A DNA stretch of 64,000 nt from JAUIIK01 sp041390865 (GCA_041390865.1 JAWKPC010000001.1:434001-498000), one strand, 5' to 3'; positions 35,442 through 44,004 are shown, numbered from the stretch's first letter. Made by a program: numbers and translations. The notes: a model not told the origin generated them from the sequence alone.

Positions 35442-36459
35442 TTGTGTCGTCACGTTCCGCAGGATGGTCCGAGGCAATCTGCGCCTTCAGGAGGGTGAGT
35501 GCGACGAATGCGATGAGCGATCGCATGGCCGCCGAAGCCGCCGGCAGGTGAATTGCGTACGATGACTGGTTTCGGCGGCGTCCAAGGCTCCAGGAGTTCT
35601 CCGGGCGTGCGGATGGCGTGCCGGGGATCCGACGGTCAACCGGACCCGGCGGATGTTGTTCCGGGTCGATCTCGATTAGTATGTCGGACGCAGCGAACGA
35701 CCACAATCCCTCATCAATCTCGGCCTGAGCTACGGCGACGATGGTTGCGCGGCTCGACGTGGCTCGACCGTTCATAAGCCGTCGTGCCAGGCCTTCCGCC
35801 ACCCAACTCGATGTCCCCTGACCGGAAAAGAACAGGCGAGGTCCGCCGGCCAGTGCCTGCGTGAGAGGCGTGGACAGCGGCTGGGCGTCGTGCACGACCC
35901 TTCGGACTGACTTCTCGAGATTGCCGACTTCACCCGCGAGAGTGGTTTCCGGTTCCAGCCGGGCAGCGGTCAGTGCGAGGGTCAGGCCACAGGCCACCGT
36001 CCCGGCGATGTCCATGCCGGCATCGGTCAGCGGCGCGGGAACGGAAAGAATGACGTCGGCATCGACGATCGTCAGATCACGCGTCGTGAGGCAGACAGTA
36101 TGCACGCCAGCGTGGCGCGCCCGGCGGAGCGCCCGCGCGACGATTCTGCTGTCGCTGTCGATGCCGATAAGCGTGTCGCCCGGTCGTGGAGCGTTCGTTG
36201 TGGTGGCCAGATCGCCCGCATGAACGGCCGACGCGCTCACGCCAATTTCTCTGAATGCCACGGCACCGAAGTCTGCGACGGCAAATCCGTCACCGGTGCC
36301 GGTCAGCGTAACCTGGTTTGCCCCTCCAACGAGGGTGACGGCAGCGCTCAGGCGGGGATCGTCGAAGATCCGGTAGCCGGCTCCGCAGGCGGACGCGAGA
36401 GCATCACCGGAAGGGCCCGAGGAGTTCGCGTTCACCTGGAGCCCGGCTGCCGGCGCCAA
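35434..36459 (-). CDS. SIS-domain (sugar isomerase) protein
   Basis: About 341 residues with two SIS-like segments as in GlmS-type or phosphosugar isomerase proteins. The first is VTLTGTGDGFAVADFGAVAFREIG (in two motifs, about 50-75), then GDTLIGIDSDSR. The second is RLFFSGQGTSSWVAEGLARRL. It ends in a hydrophobic helix (LIAFVALTLLKAQIA). The start is uncertain: TTG at 36459 or GTG at 36435, neither with a good ribosome site, and an upstream frame (ILAALGAGSR...) hints that the true N-terminus may be shifted. Substrate unknown. Overlaps the NFACT gene, downstream of a sufT-like gene. Confidence 0.65.
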   Translation of the reverse strand: MAPAAGLQVNANSSGPSGDALASACGAGYRIFDDPRLSAAVTLVGGANQVTLTGTGDGFAVADFGAVAFREIGVSASAVHAGDLATTTNAPRPGDTLIGIDSDSRIVARALRRARHAGVHTVCLTTRDLTIVDADVILSVPAPLTDAGMDIAGTVACGLTLALTAARLEPETTLAGEVGNLEKSVRRVVHDAQPLSTPLTQALAGGPRLFFSGQGTSSWVAEGLARRLMNGRATSSRATIVAVAQAEIDEGLWSFAASDILIEIDPEQHPPGPVDRRIPGTPSARPENSWSLGRRRNQSSYAIHLPAASAAMRSLIAFVALTLLKAQIASDHPAERDDTNV

Positions 36460-36519
36460 GGGCGGCCAGGATCAGTGGTTCGATGGTGCTCTATGGTCGA
36501 GCAGGTCGATCCGACGAAC

Positions 36520-36831
36520 TTACCAGATCCCCAGTTCATCCTTCGCGTCTTCACTCATCATCTCGACCGACCACGGTGGAGACCAGACGATACGGACGTT
36601 GACTTCGCCGACGCTCTCGTCGACGCCGGAGACCGCGTTCTGGATGTCGCGGATGATAACCGGGCCGAGCGGGCAGCCCATGGAGGTCAGGGTCATCGTC
36701 ACTTCGACGTCGTTCGATTCGGCGACCTCAACGCCGTAGACTAGCCCGAGGTCGACAATGTTGACGCCGATCTCCGGGTCGATCACGTCCTTCATCGCAT
36801 CGTAGGCTTGTTCCTGAGTTATTGCGGCCAT
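36520..36831 (-). CDS. sufT: MIP18/DUF59-family iron-sulfur assembly factor (SufT-like)
   Basis: A 103-residue MIP18-family protein (PaaD/SufT group), which helps mature Fe-S proteins. The pattern VIDPEIGVNIVDLGLVYG and the single conserved Cys in TSMGCPLGP, then VVWSPPW-like VRIVWSPPWSVEMMSE are the family signature. It is transcribed with the SUF-associated genes on the minus strand. An ATG follows a spaced AGGGAGC. The symbol is given for the group; specific function inferred from the family and from its neighbours. Confidence 0.88.
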   Translation of the reverse strand: MAAITQEQAYDAMKDVIDPEIGVNIVDLGLVYGVEVAESNDVEVTMTLTSMGCPLGPVIIRDIQNAVSGVDESVGEVNVRIVWSPPWSVEMMSEDAKDELGIW

Positions 36832-37090
36832 GCCGTTGGTTGCTCCCTGTACATTGGATTCGAAAACGTGCTCCTCGAATTGTACCTAGCCCCGCCGGAT
36901 GCCTGTGGACATCGGAAGACGGGAGGTCAAGGTTCGTCAAGAATATCTCGCGTCGGTGCTGGGAAGTGTTCGCTCGACGGCGCGTCCGATACGGATCGTT
37001 GAAGGCTCCTGCCCCGGATGACGATCGGGCGATCCCTCCATCGCAGGAGGGTGGAATTGATGGTCTCGAGATTCCGTGCCCAAAGGCTGC

Positions 37091-37411
37091 TTACTTCGGA
37101 CTTGAGCTGACCTGGATTTCGTCGCCGACGACCCGGACCTCGTAGGTGTCGATCCCGACGACGGCCGGGAATGCTTCGACCTCGCCGGTGCGGACGCAGA
37201 ACGCGGCCCCGTGGAGGGGGCATTCGACAATGTCGTCGAACAGGAAGCCCTCGGTCAACGAAGCCTCCTCATGCGAACAGGTGTCATCCGTCGCGAAGAA
37301 CTCGCCGTCGACGTTATAGAGGCCGATGCGCTGGCGACCGACGCGGACCTGCATCATCTCACCCGGGTCGAGATCGCCGATCCGGGCGACCGTCTGGAAA
37401 TCCTCGGACAA
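37091..37411 (-). CDS. Rieske [2Fe-2S] ferredoxin-type protein
   Basis: A 106-residue single-domain Rieske protein. Cluster ligands are Cys45 and His47 (CSHE) and Cys64 and His67 (CPLHG). It has the soluble, short form used as an electron donor to oxygenases, or as a partner in the SUF neighbourhood. It is 10 bases from sufU and probably co-transcribed, as in several bacteria where a Rieske gene follows the suf genes. No oxygenase gene is nearby. Confidence 0.92.
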   Translation of the reverse strand: MSEDFQTVARIGDLDPGEMMQVRVGRQRIGLYNVDGEFFATDDTCSHEEASLTEGFLFDDIVECPLHGAAFCVRTGEVEAFPAVVGIDTYEVRVVGDEIQVSSSPK

Positions 37412-37421
37412 ATCGAACTCC

Positions 37422-37829
37422 CTATCCTGTTTCTACCTCAGTCGATGTGGTTCCGTTGCGCCGGTACTCGTCGAGGGCGACGCGCATGACGTGCAGTCCG
37501 AGCAGCGCGCACTTTATCCGGCCCGGGCTGATCTCGACGCCCAGCTCGTCAAGCATGTCCTCATTCGAAATGGCGCCGGCCTCGTCGAGCGTCTTGCCCA
37601 TCGCCATCTCGGTCAGGAGAGATGCCGCTGCCTGGGAAATCGCGCAGCCTCGGCCATCAAAGGTGATATCCGCGATGACGTCGTCCTCTATTCGCAGGTC
37701 GATGCGGATGCGGTCTCCACACAGGGGATTGGTGTCCTGATAGCTTGCATCGTTCGGATCGAGCGTTCCGTGATTTACTGGATTTCGCGCTAGATCGAGT
37801 ATCTGCTCTCGATAGATGTCGGCTGACAT
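37422..37829 (-). CDS. sufU: SufU-type Fe-S assembly scaffold / sulfur acceptor
   Basis: A 135-residue SufU/NifU-like protein, which in Gram-positive bacteria accepts sulfur from SufS using zinc. Conserved Cys37 with Asp39 (NPLCGD), Cys62 (GCAISQA) and Cys107 (KCALLG) are present. It lies downstream of sufCBD on the same strand, separated by a GNAT gene and a terminator, so it is a second transcription unit with Rieske and perhaps sufT. Confidence 0.93.
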   Translation of the reverse strand: MSADIYREQILDLARNPVNHGTLDPNDASYQDTNPLCGDRIRIDLRIEDDVIADITFDGRGCAISQAAASLLTEMAMGKTLDEAGAISNEDMLDELGVEISPGRIKCALLGLHVMRVALDEYRRNGTTSTEVETG

Positions 37830-38009
37830 CGGCCTTCCCTGCTCTTTCTCGTGTAAACATCGTTCGCCTCAATTGTAAACGCCAGGTGCGCGGCCTCTAG
37901 TCCCTCGCAAAAAGAGCCATCGCGTCTTCCGCGGCGCCGGGCCGAGCATGGATATCGGCGAACCATCTCGAGCCGGTGGGACGGAAACTGCTGATCCGAC
38001 CGCCGAAGG

Positions 38010-38477
38010 TCAGGTGAGTGGCAGCTCGTAAATCATCTCGTAACCATACATTCGGCCGGTGTCACTGAAGCCTGCTGACTCGTAGAGCTTGCGCGCCACG
38101 GTGTTCTCCGGATGGACGCAGAGCTCGATCGATTCGACGCCCGTCCGTTTCCGCAGCGTGTGAACGATAGCCGCCATCGCCCGTCCTCCGTATCCCCGTC
38201 GCTGTTGGTGCCGGTCGATCATGAACCGCACGATGCTTGCTGTGGTGGGCTCGTCTCCTGCCGGATCGAAGTAAAGCAGGGTGAAGCCGACCAGCGTTGG
38301 GCCGATCCGGATCGCGTACGGTTCCCAGCACTTGAAGACGTAGGCCTGAGCGACCGACAGCACATTGCTGGCGACGAATCTACGTTGATCGTCGGTAACA
38401 TTGAGGGCGAAGACTTCCTCGAAATTGGTCTCCGTCACAGGTTCGAGCACTATGCATTGATCGATGCTGGTCATCAT
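38010..38477 (-). CDS. GNAT-family N-acetyltransferase
   Basis: About 155 residues with the GNAT core: FMIDRHQQRRGYGGRAMAAIV (acetyl-CoA loop) and LCVHPENTVARKLYESAGF. The spacing and C-terminal GYEMIYELPL resemble spermidine/diamine acetyltransferases. The start is unclear: adjacent ATGs at 38477 and 38474, or a TTG at 38495. It lies between the suf operon terminator and sufU. Immediately after its stop, in another frame, is a coding-like 36-codon tail (see findings). Confidence 0.8.
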   Translation of the reverse strand: MMTSIDQCIVLEPVTETNFEEVFALNVTDDQRRFVASNVLSVAQAYVFKCWEPYAIRIGPTLVGFTLLYFDPAGDEPTTASIVRFMIDRHQQRRGYGGRAMAAIVHTLRKRTGVESIELCVHPENTVARKLYESAGFSDTGRMYGYEMIYELPLT

Positions 38478-38500
38478 CCCCCCGAGTCCGTGCAAGCAAG

Positions 38501-38525
38501 AAGGGCGGTAGACTCTACCGCCCTT
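38501..38525 (-). terminator. Hairpin terminator after sufD
   Basis: AAGGGCGGTAGA and TCTACCGCCCTT form a perfect 12-base stem with a one-base spacer (so a 3-5-base loop in practice). On the minus strand it follows the sufD stop by about 27 bases and is followed by TTCTTGCTTG. It likely ends the sufCBD transcript. Confidence 0.7.
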
Positions 38526-38552
38526 CCTGGAATCACTGGTTGAAGCGATCGA

Positions 38553-39914
38553 TCAGACGGTATAGCCGATCTTCTGGTCAATCACGTTCTGGACGATCTC
38601 CTGCACCTGCGGGATCGGCACGCGGTCGATGACTTCAGCGAAAAAGCCGTCGATCATGAGCTTCTCAGCCTCGGTGCGGCTGATGCCCCGGCTCATCAGG
38701 TAGAAGAGGTATTCGTCCTCGATCCGCGAGACCGTTGCGCCGTGGGTACAGCGCACGTCGTTCGCGCCAATCTCGAGGTTGGGCATCGTGTCGACGCGGG
38801 CGTTCTCGCTCAGGGAGAGATTCCGGTTCGCCTGGTATGCGTCGGTCCCGAACGCTTTCTCAGCCACCCGGATCAATCCGGAGTACACCGACCGGGACCG
38901 GTCCTTGACCGCACCCTTGAAGAGCAGGTCGCTCTGCGCGTAAGGCGCATCGTGATCCTGGTGGGTGTGGTTATCGAGGAACTGGTTCTCGTCCGTGAAG
39001 TACAGCCCGAGCATCTCGGCCTGCGCGCCGGCTTCCGCCATCGTCGTGGCGATGCTGTTCTTACTCCAGCCGGAACCCAGCGAGACGTTCAGCGAGCGGA
39101 TCGCGCCATCCTGGGCGACGTTGCCGCGTTGGGTATTGAAGTTCCAGACGTGGCGACCCCAGTTCTGGACCTGGATGTAGCGCAGCTCAGCGCCTTCGTC
39201 GGCATGAAGCTCGACGACGTTGTTGGCGATCGATTCGCCCTCGATGTCCTGCGACAGCGTCTCGGATACGCAGTAGTCGACGAACGTCACCCGGGCATTG
39301 ACCCCGGCGACGACCAGGGTGTGGAATGCGGTCGCGAGCCCTGGCCTGGTCAGCGTCGAAATTGCCTCGAAAGGCAACTCGACTTCGACATCGTCCGGGA
39401 CGTAAAGGAACGCTCCGGTGGTCCAGAACGCGCTGTGCAGGGCCGCGAACTTGTTGTGATTGATCGGCACTGTCTTCGAGCTCATCAGATACTGCTCGAG
39501 CAGATCCGCGTGCTCGGCGATTGCGGTATCGAAGTCAACGAAGATGACACCCTGCTCGGCGAGCTCGTCCATGAATTCGTGATAGATGATCGAGGAGTCT
39601 TCCTGGACGACGAGTCCGGACAGATCGCCCGCGCCGCTCAGGATGCTCTGGACGTTTTCCGGGAGTTCGTCGCGCGACGAAACGCGAGAGCTGAACTCGG
39701 GGGTGAAAGGCATGACTGCTTCGAGCGGCAGGTCGCGGATGTCGGTCCGGCGCCACTCCTCGTCTGTGCGCTTCGGCATCGGGATCGCCATGTAGGCTTC
39801 CCAGGCCGCGAGGCGGCGGGTCTTGAGCCACTCGGGTTCATTCCTGCGGCGCGAGAGTTCCTCGACCGCTTCCCGTGTGAATCCTCTGGTCAGTTCTTCA
39901 ACGGCGGTAGCCAT
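38553..39914 (-). CDS. sufD: Fe-S cluster assembly protein SufD
   Basis: A 453-residue SufD, which pairs with SufB and SufC as the Fe-S scaffold complex. The N-terminal region (WLKTRRLAAWEAYMAIPMP, EEWRRTDIR) and the C-terminal beta-helix with TMPNLEIGANDVRCTHGATV and FYLMSRGISRTEAEKL are SufBD-family signatures. GGGAGGACA precedes the ATG at 39914, which is better than an upstream ATG 10 codons earlier. 108 bases separate it from sufB. The order on the minus strand is fur-sufC-sufB-sufD. Confidence 0.93.
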   Translation of the reverse strand: MATAVEELTRGFTREAVEELSRRRNEPEWLKTRRLAAWEAYMAIPMPKRTDEEWRRTDIRDLPLEAVMPFTPEFSSRVSSRDELPENVQSILSGAGDLSGLVVQEDSSIIYHEFMDELAEQGVIFVDFDTAIAEHADLLEQYLMSSKTVPINHNKFAALHSAFWTTGAFLYVPDDVEVELPFEAISTLTRPGLATAFHTLVVAGVNARVTFVDYCVSETLSQDIEGESIANNVVELHADEGAELRYIQVQNWGRHVWNFNTQRGNVAQDGAIRSLNVSLGSGWSKNSIATTMAEAGAQAEMLGLYFTDENQFLDNHTHQDHDAPYAQSDLLFKGAVKDRSRSVYSGLIRVAEKAFGTDAYQANRNLSLSENARVDTMPNLEIGANDVRCTHGATVSRIEDEYLFYLMSRGISRTEAEKLMIDGFFAEVIDRVPIPQVQEIVQNVIDQKIGYTV

Positions 39915-40022
39915 TGTCCTCCCTCTGGTTCTGGTTTCGGCCATCGGTCCGAATAGCGAGTTGCCGGGCTGCAGATCGACACCCGGCGGGCAATGACCGC
40001 CGGGTGTCGCCGCGATCCGGTG

Positions 40023-41455
40023 CTAGCCGACCGAACCTTCCATCTCGAGCTGGATCAACCGGTTGAGCTCGACCGCGTATTCGAGCGGCAGCTCCTTGGT
40101 GATCGGCTCGATGAAGCCGTTAACGATCATGCTCATTGCTTCTTCTTCGGAGATACCTCGCGACTGGAGGTAGAAGAGCTGCTCGTCGGCAACCTTCGAG
40201 ACGGTCGCCTCGTGGCCGATCGAGACGTCATCCTCTTCGATCTCCATGTACGGGTAGGTATCGGTCCGGCTCTCCTCGTCGATCAGCAACGCGTCGCAGA
40301 CCACGTTCGAGCGTGAACCTCTGGCGCCCTTGTGGATCTTCACCAGACCTCGATAGGAGGACCGGCCGAGTCCCTTGGAGATGGACTTCGAGATGATCTG
40401 GGAGGACGTGTTCGGCGCGACGTGGGTCATCTTCGAACCGGCATCCTGGTGCATACCGTCCTTCGCGAAGGCGACCGAGAGCACTTCGCCGCGCGCGCCC
40501 GGCTCCATCATCATGACGGCCGGATACTTCATCGTCACCTTCGAGCCGAGGTTGCCGTCGACCCATTCCATGGTGGCGTTCTTGTAGGCGGCGGCGCGCT
40601 TGGTGACAAGATTGTAGACGTTCTGAGACCAGTTCTGGATCGTCGTGTAGCGGCAGCGCGCGTCGTCCTTGACGACGATCTCGACGACGCGGTGCAGCGA
40701 TCGGTCGAGTAGATCAGCGCCGTGCAGCCCTCGACGTAGTGGACGTAGGAGTCGGGTTCGCAGATGATCAGCGTCCGCTCGAACTGGCCCATGTTCTCGG
40801 CGTTGATCCGGAAGTAGGCCTGGAGCGGTACGTCAACCTTGACGCCCTTCGGGACGTAGACGAACGAGCCGCCGGACCAGACAGCCGAGTTCAGGGCTGC
40901 GAACTTGTTGTCGTTGGCCGGGATGATCGTGCCAAAGTACTGCTTGACCAGCTCGGGGTACTCGCGCAGGCCGGAGTCCATGTCGAGGAAGACGACACCC
41001 ATCTCTTCGAGGTCTTCCCGGAGGGAGTGGTAGACGACTTCGGATTCGTACTGGGCGCCGACGCCGGCGAGGTACTTCTTCTCGGCTTCGGGAATCCCGA
41101 GCTTGTCGAAGGTTTCCTTGATGTAAGCCGGGATCTCATCCCAGCTCTTGCCCTGCTTTTCGGACGGGCGGATGTAGTAGTAGATGTCGTCGAAATCGAT
41201 GCCCGAGAGGTCAGCGCCCCAGTCCGGCATCGGCCGGCTGTTGAAGTAATCGAGCGCTTTCAGCCGAAAGTCGAGCATCCATTCCGGCTCGTCTTTCATC
41301 TCGGAGATCTTGCGGACGACCTCAGGACTGAGGCCCTTTTCAGACTTGAAGAAGTAGTCCTCTTCATCCCGGAACCCGAACTGGTAGTCGGTGATATCGA
41401 CTTCCTGTGCCGGATCGAACCGCAATTCTCGCTTGGTCGGATCGGTAGTTGCCAT
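40023..41455 (-). CDS. sufB: Fe-S cluster assembly protein SufB, apparent single-base frameshift
   Basis: The two halves of SufB lie in different frames. The first half (41455 to about 40700) starts MATTDPTKRE after AAAGGAG and runs to YVEGCTALIYSTD. The second half, from LHRVVEIVVKDDARCRYTTI through WSQNVYN-type sequence to LIQLEMEGSVG, needs a frame change at about 40698-40700 (one base missing, as if GATTCG had become GATCG). Restored, the protein is about 477 residues, normal for SufB, and includes NAATMEWVDGNLGSKVTMKYP and FYLQSRGISEEEA. SufB is the core scaffold protein and normally needed, so a sequence error is more likely than loss; a real mutation cannot be excluded. Confidence 0.85.
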
Positions 41456-41501
41456 CGTAGAAGTTGCTCCTTTCTGATGGATCGAGTCAAACTGCCGCTG
41501 C

Positions 41502-42293
41502 CTAATCGGCGGCGGCGGCGACCTGATCCTTCAGCCAGTCGTAGCCTTTTTCTTCGAGTTCTGCTGCGACTTCCGGGCCGCCCGAGCGGACGATACGGCC
41601 GTTCATCATCACATGCACGTAGGTCGGGGAGATGTAATTGAGCATCCGCTGGTAGTGGGTGATGAGCAGCATGCCCATCTTGTCGGTGAAGAGCTTGTTG
41701 ACGCCGTCGGCGACGGTCCGGAGAGCATCGATGTCGAGGCCCGAGTCGGTCTCGTCCATGATGCACATTTCCGGCTCGATCATCGCCATCTGGAGGATCT
41801 CGGCGCGCTTCTTCTCACCACCGGAGAAACCGTCGTTGAGATAGCGGGTTGCGATGGACTCGTCGATGTTGAGCTGTGCCATACGCTCCCGGAGGGTGCG
41901 GCGGAATTCCCGCGGCGTGAACACTTCGACGTCCTGGCCGGCTTCGGACCGGGCCTGGCGAACGGAGTTGGCGGCGACTCTCAGGAAGTTCGCCATCGTC
42001 ACGCCAGGAATCGCGGTCGGATACTGGAATGCCAGGAAGAGTCCGAGCTGGGCGCGCTCGTCCGGGCCGAGCTCCAGGACGTTCTCGCCCTTGTAGGTCA
42101 CCCTGCCAGCGTGGACCTCGTAATTCGGATGTCCGGCGATAATGTAGGCGAGCGTGCTCTTGCCGGAACCGTTCGGTCCCATCATGGCGTGAATCTCGCC
42201 GGGATTCACGGTCAGATTGACTCCCTTGAGAATCTCCTGACCTTCGATGCCCGCGTGCAGATCTTCGATGACGAGCAATGGCTCCTTGCTCAT
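41502..42293 (-). CDS. sufC: Fe-S cluster assembly ATPase SufC
   Basis: A 263-residue ABC-type ATPase of the SufBCD complex. Walker A GPNGSGKSTL, signature SGGEKKR and Walker B MCIMDETDSGLD are clear. The downstream TDKMGMLLITHYQRML and YVHVMMNGRIVRSGG are SufC-specific. The chosen ATG at 42293 (MSKEPLLVIEDL) has GAGGAGGG upstream; the frame could be extended by 10 codons. Follows fur by about 100 bases on the same strand. Confidence 0.96.
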   Translation of the reverse strand: MSKEPLLVIEDLHAGIEGQEILKGVNLTVNPGEIHAMMGPNGSGKSTLAYIIAGHPNYEVHAGRVTYKGENVLELGPDERAQLGLFLAFQYPTAIPGVTMANFLRVAANSVRQARSEAGQDVEVFTPREFRRTLRERMAQLNIDESIATRYLNDGFSGGEKKRAEILQMAMIEPEMCIMDETDSGLDIDALRTVADGVNKLFTDKMGMLLITHYQRMLNYISPTYVHVMMNGRIVRSGGPEVAAELEEKGYDWLKDQVAAAAD

Positions 42294-42392
42294 GTAGCGT
42301 TTTCCCTCCTCTGGGTGTTCCAATAGACGGCCCTGCTGCGGGCCAGGTTGAACCTGCCTTCCGCCACCGCGGCGGAAAAGCGCCGCTCCCTT

Positions 42393-42836
42393 CTAATCCT
42401 CGGTGCGTTCCTGTTTTGCCTGACATATCGGACAGATGCCCGAAAAGATGGTCTGGTGTCCTTGAATGTTGAAACCGCTTTGTTCCGACGCCACCTGATG
42501 GGCGAGCAATGCGCTCGGTACATCGACGTCGTGGAGTTTGCCGCAGACCGTGCAGTGGACATGGTCATGGCGCTCGGTTCGAGCGTCGAACCGGCTGGCC
42601 TGGTTGCCGAACGGGAACTCCAGGATCACGCCGCGCTCCGCAAACGAGTTGAGCGTGCGGTAGACGGTCCCAACCGAAATCGACGGATGCTTCTGTCGCA
42701 CCTTCTCGGTGATATCAGCAGCCGTCAGGTGCCCGGCCGCATTCCGGACCTCTTCGAGGATCGCGATCCTCTGCGGGGTCATCCGGAAGCCGCGCGGGAA
42801 GTCGTCTTTTTGCTTGTCGAGATGTTGTTCAGTCAT
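42393..42836 (-). CDS. Fur-family metal-responsive transcriptional regulator
   Basis: A 147-residue Fur/PerR/Zur family repressor. An N-terminal winged helix (MTPQRIAILEEV, then SVGTVYRTLNSF) is followed by the metal domain HDHVHCTVCGK and a second Cys pair GICPICQ (Cys95, 98, 135, 138), typical of the structural zinc site. Which metal or signal (iron, peroxide, zinc) it senses cannot be told from sequence alone. Its own promoter and a palindromic operator lie just upstream; it probably controls itself and the following sufCBD genes. Confidence 0.9.
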   Translation of the reverse strand: MTEQHLDKQKDDFPRGFRMTPQRIAILEEVRNAAGHLTAADITEKVRQKHPSISVGTVYRTLNSFAERGVILEFPFGNQASRFDARTERHDHVHCTVCGKLHDVDVPSALLAHQVASEQSGFNIQGHQTIFSGICPICQAKQERTED

Positions 42837-42849
42837 TGTATTCCGATAA

Positions 42850-42869
42850 TGATTCCCAGCTGAGAATCA
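42850..42869 (-). promoter_or_regulatory. Palindromic operator before fur
   Basis: TGATTCCCAGCTGAGAATCA is near-perfect dyad symmetry (18 of 20 positions), 14 bases before the fur ATG and about 20 bases downstream of the -10 box. The preceding GATAATGATTC on the plus strand is Fur/PerR-box-like. Autorepression by road-blocking is the likely use. Specificity inferred. Confidence 0.6.
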
Positions 42870-42889
42870 CTCCCGTTCGTGTACACTAA

Positions 42890-42918
42890 ATCATACCAAC
42901 GCGGTCGGGATTCATCAA
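42890..42918 (-). promoter_or_regulatory. Sigma-70-type promoter of the fur-suf operon
   Basis: On the minus strand TTGATG and TATGAT are separated by 17 bases, an almost consensus arrangement, with transcription predicted to begin near 42882, upstream of the operator and the fur start. Confidence 0.6.
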
Positions 42919-42933
42919 CGCGCGGTGAAGCGA

Positions 42934-42994
42934 ACCGGCAATCCTCGAATCGACAGGGAACATTCGAGCGATTGCCGGTGTTACAGAACACCGG
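42934..42994 (+). promoter_or_regulatory. Two mutually exclusive hairpins before the rhodanese gene
   Basis: Hairpin 1 pairs ACCGGCAATC (42934-42943) with GATTGCCGGT (42970-42979), with a second CGAAT/ATTCG stem inside. Hairpin 2 pairs CCGGTGTT (42975-42982) with AACACCGG (42987-42994) over an ACAG loop. They share bases 42975-42979, so only one can form. Such alternative folds are typical of attenuators or riboregulators. No T run follows. It ends 73 bases before the GTG at 43068. Confidence 0.4.
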
Positions 42995-43067
42995 GTGCGT
43001 GGCGAATGCAGCGTAACGACCGTGAGCGATTCAAGCGTGAGGAATCAGGCAGGAAGGGAGTCAACGC

Positions 43068-43953
43068 GTGGCGAATGATCCGACATATGCCAATCCGGAC
43101 GTCCTCGTTTCGACGGAATGGGTGGCCGAGCACAAGGACGATGAGGGTATTGTCCTTGCCGAGGTTGATGAAGACATTCTTCTCTGAAACCGGACACATC
43201 CTGGGAGCGATCAAGCTCGACTGGACGACAGAGTTGCAGGACCAGACCATCCGCGACTTCGTGACCGAGGATGGATTCAACGAGCTGATGTCGAGCAAAG
43301 GGATCGCCCCGGATACGACGGTCATCTTCTATGGGGACAAGACGAACTGGTGGGCAGCCTACGCCTACTGGTTCTTCAAGTACATGGGACACGACAACGT
43401 CAAGATCATGGACGGCGGACGGGCAAAGTGGGAGGCCGAAGGGCGGGAGATGACCCGCGACGCGACCGAGATCAGCCCGGCGGAATACACCGGCGCAAAG
43501 ATCCAGCCCGAAATTCGCGCCTTTCGCGACGATGTCCTGGAGCACATCGGATACAGGGGGCTCGAGAAGGTCGGCGACGGTAAGCCGCTCGTTGATGTCC
43601 GCTCCCCCGGCGAATATTCCGGCGAGGTGACGCACATGCCGGAGTATCCCCAGGAAGGCGTGCTTCGAGGCGGCCATATTCCCGGCGCATCGAGCATTCC
43701 CTGGGCCCAGGCTGTCGCCGAGGACGGCACGTTCAAATCCGCTGAAGAACTCAAGGAGCTCTATGGCAGCCACGGCGTCACCCCCGATAAGGACGTCGTC
43801 GTTTACTGCCGTATCGGAGAACGGTCGTCCCATAGCTGGTTCGTTCTCAACGAACTGCTCGGCTATCCGAACGTCCGGAACTACGACGGTTCATGGACCG
43901 AGTGGGGAAATATCCTGCGCGTGCCGATCGAGCGCGGATCCGGCCAGGAATAG
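43068..43953 (+). CDS. Thiosulfate sulfurtransferase (rhodanese), with apparent frameshift near N-terminus
   Basis: A two-domain rhodanese of about 295 residues if repaired. GTG at 43068 follows AAGGGAG and starts VANDPTYANPDVLVSTEWVA, continuing to EVDEDILL, then hits TGA (43182). Rhodanese sequence resumes at once in another frame (ETGHILGAIKLDWTTELQD), so two bases are missing (or one is extra) near 43180-43183. The inactive first domain is followed by a catalytic domain with the active Cys in YCRIGERS near the C-terminus. Transfers sulfur from thiosulfate to acceptors. Lies next to the Fe-S region, a plausible functional link. Confidence 0.85.
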
Positions 43954-43971
43954 TCAACGTGTTTCAATCGA

Positions 43972-44004
43972 CGAGCCGGGTGCTGGACGAGAGTACCCGG
44001 CTCG
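43972..44004 (+). terminator. Hairpin terminator after rhodanese
   Basis: CGAGCCGGGT pairs perfectly with ACCCGGCTCG over a 13-base loop, 18 bases after the rhodanese stop. The following TTCGATAATTC is only weakly T-rich. Confidence 0.55.

Noticed and set aside
38742..39956. 404-codon plus-strand frame opposite sufD
   Set aside because: Shadow of sufD.
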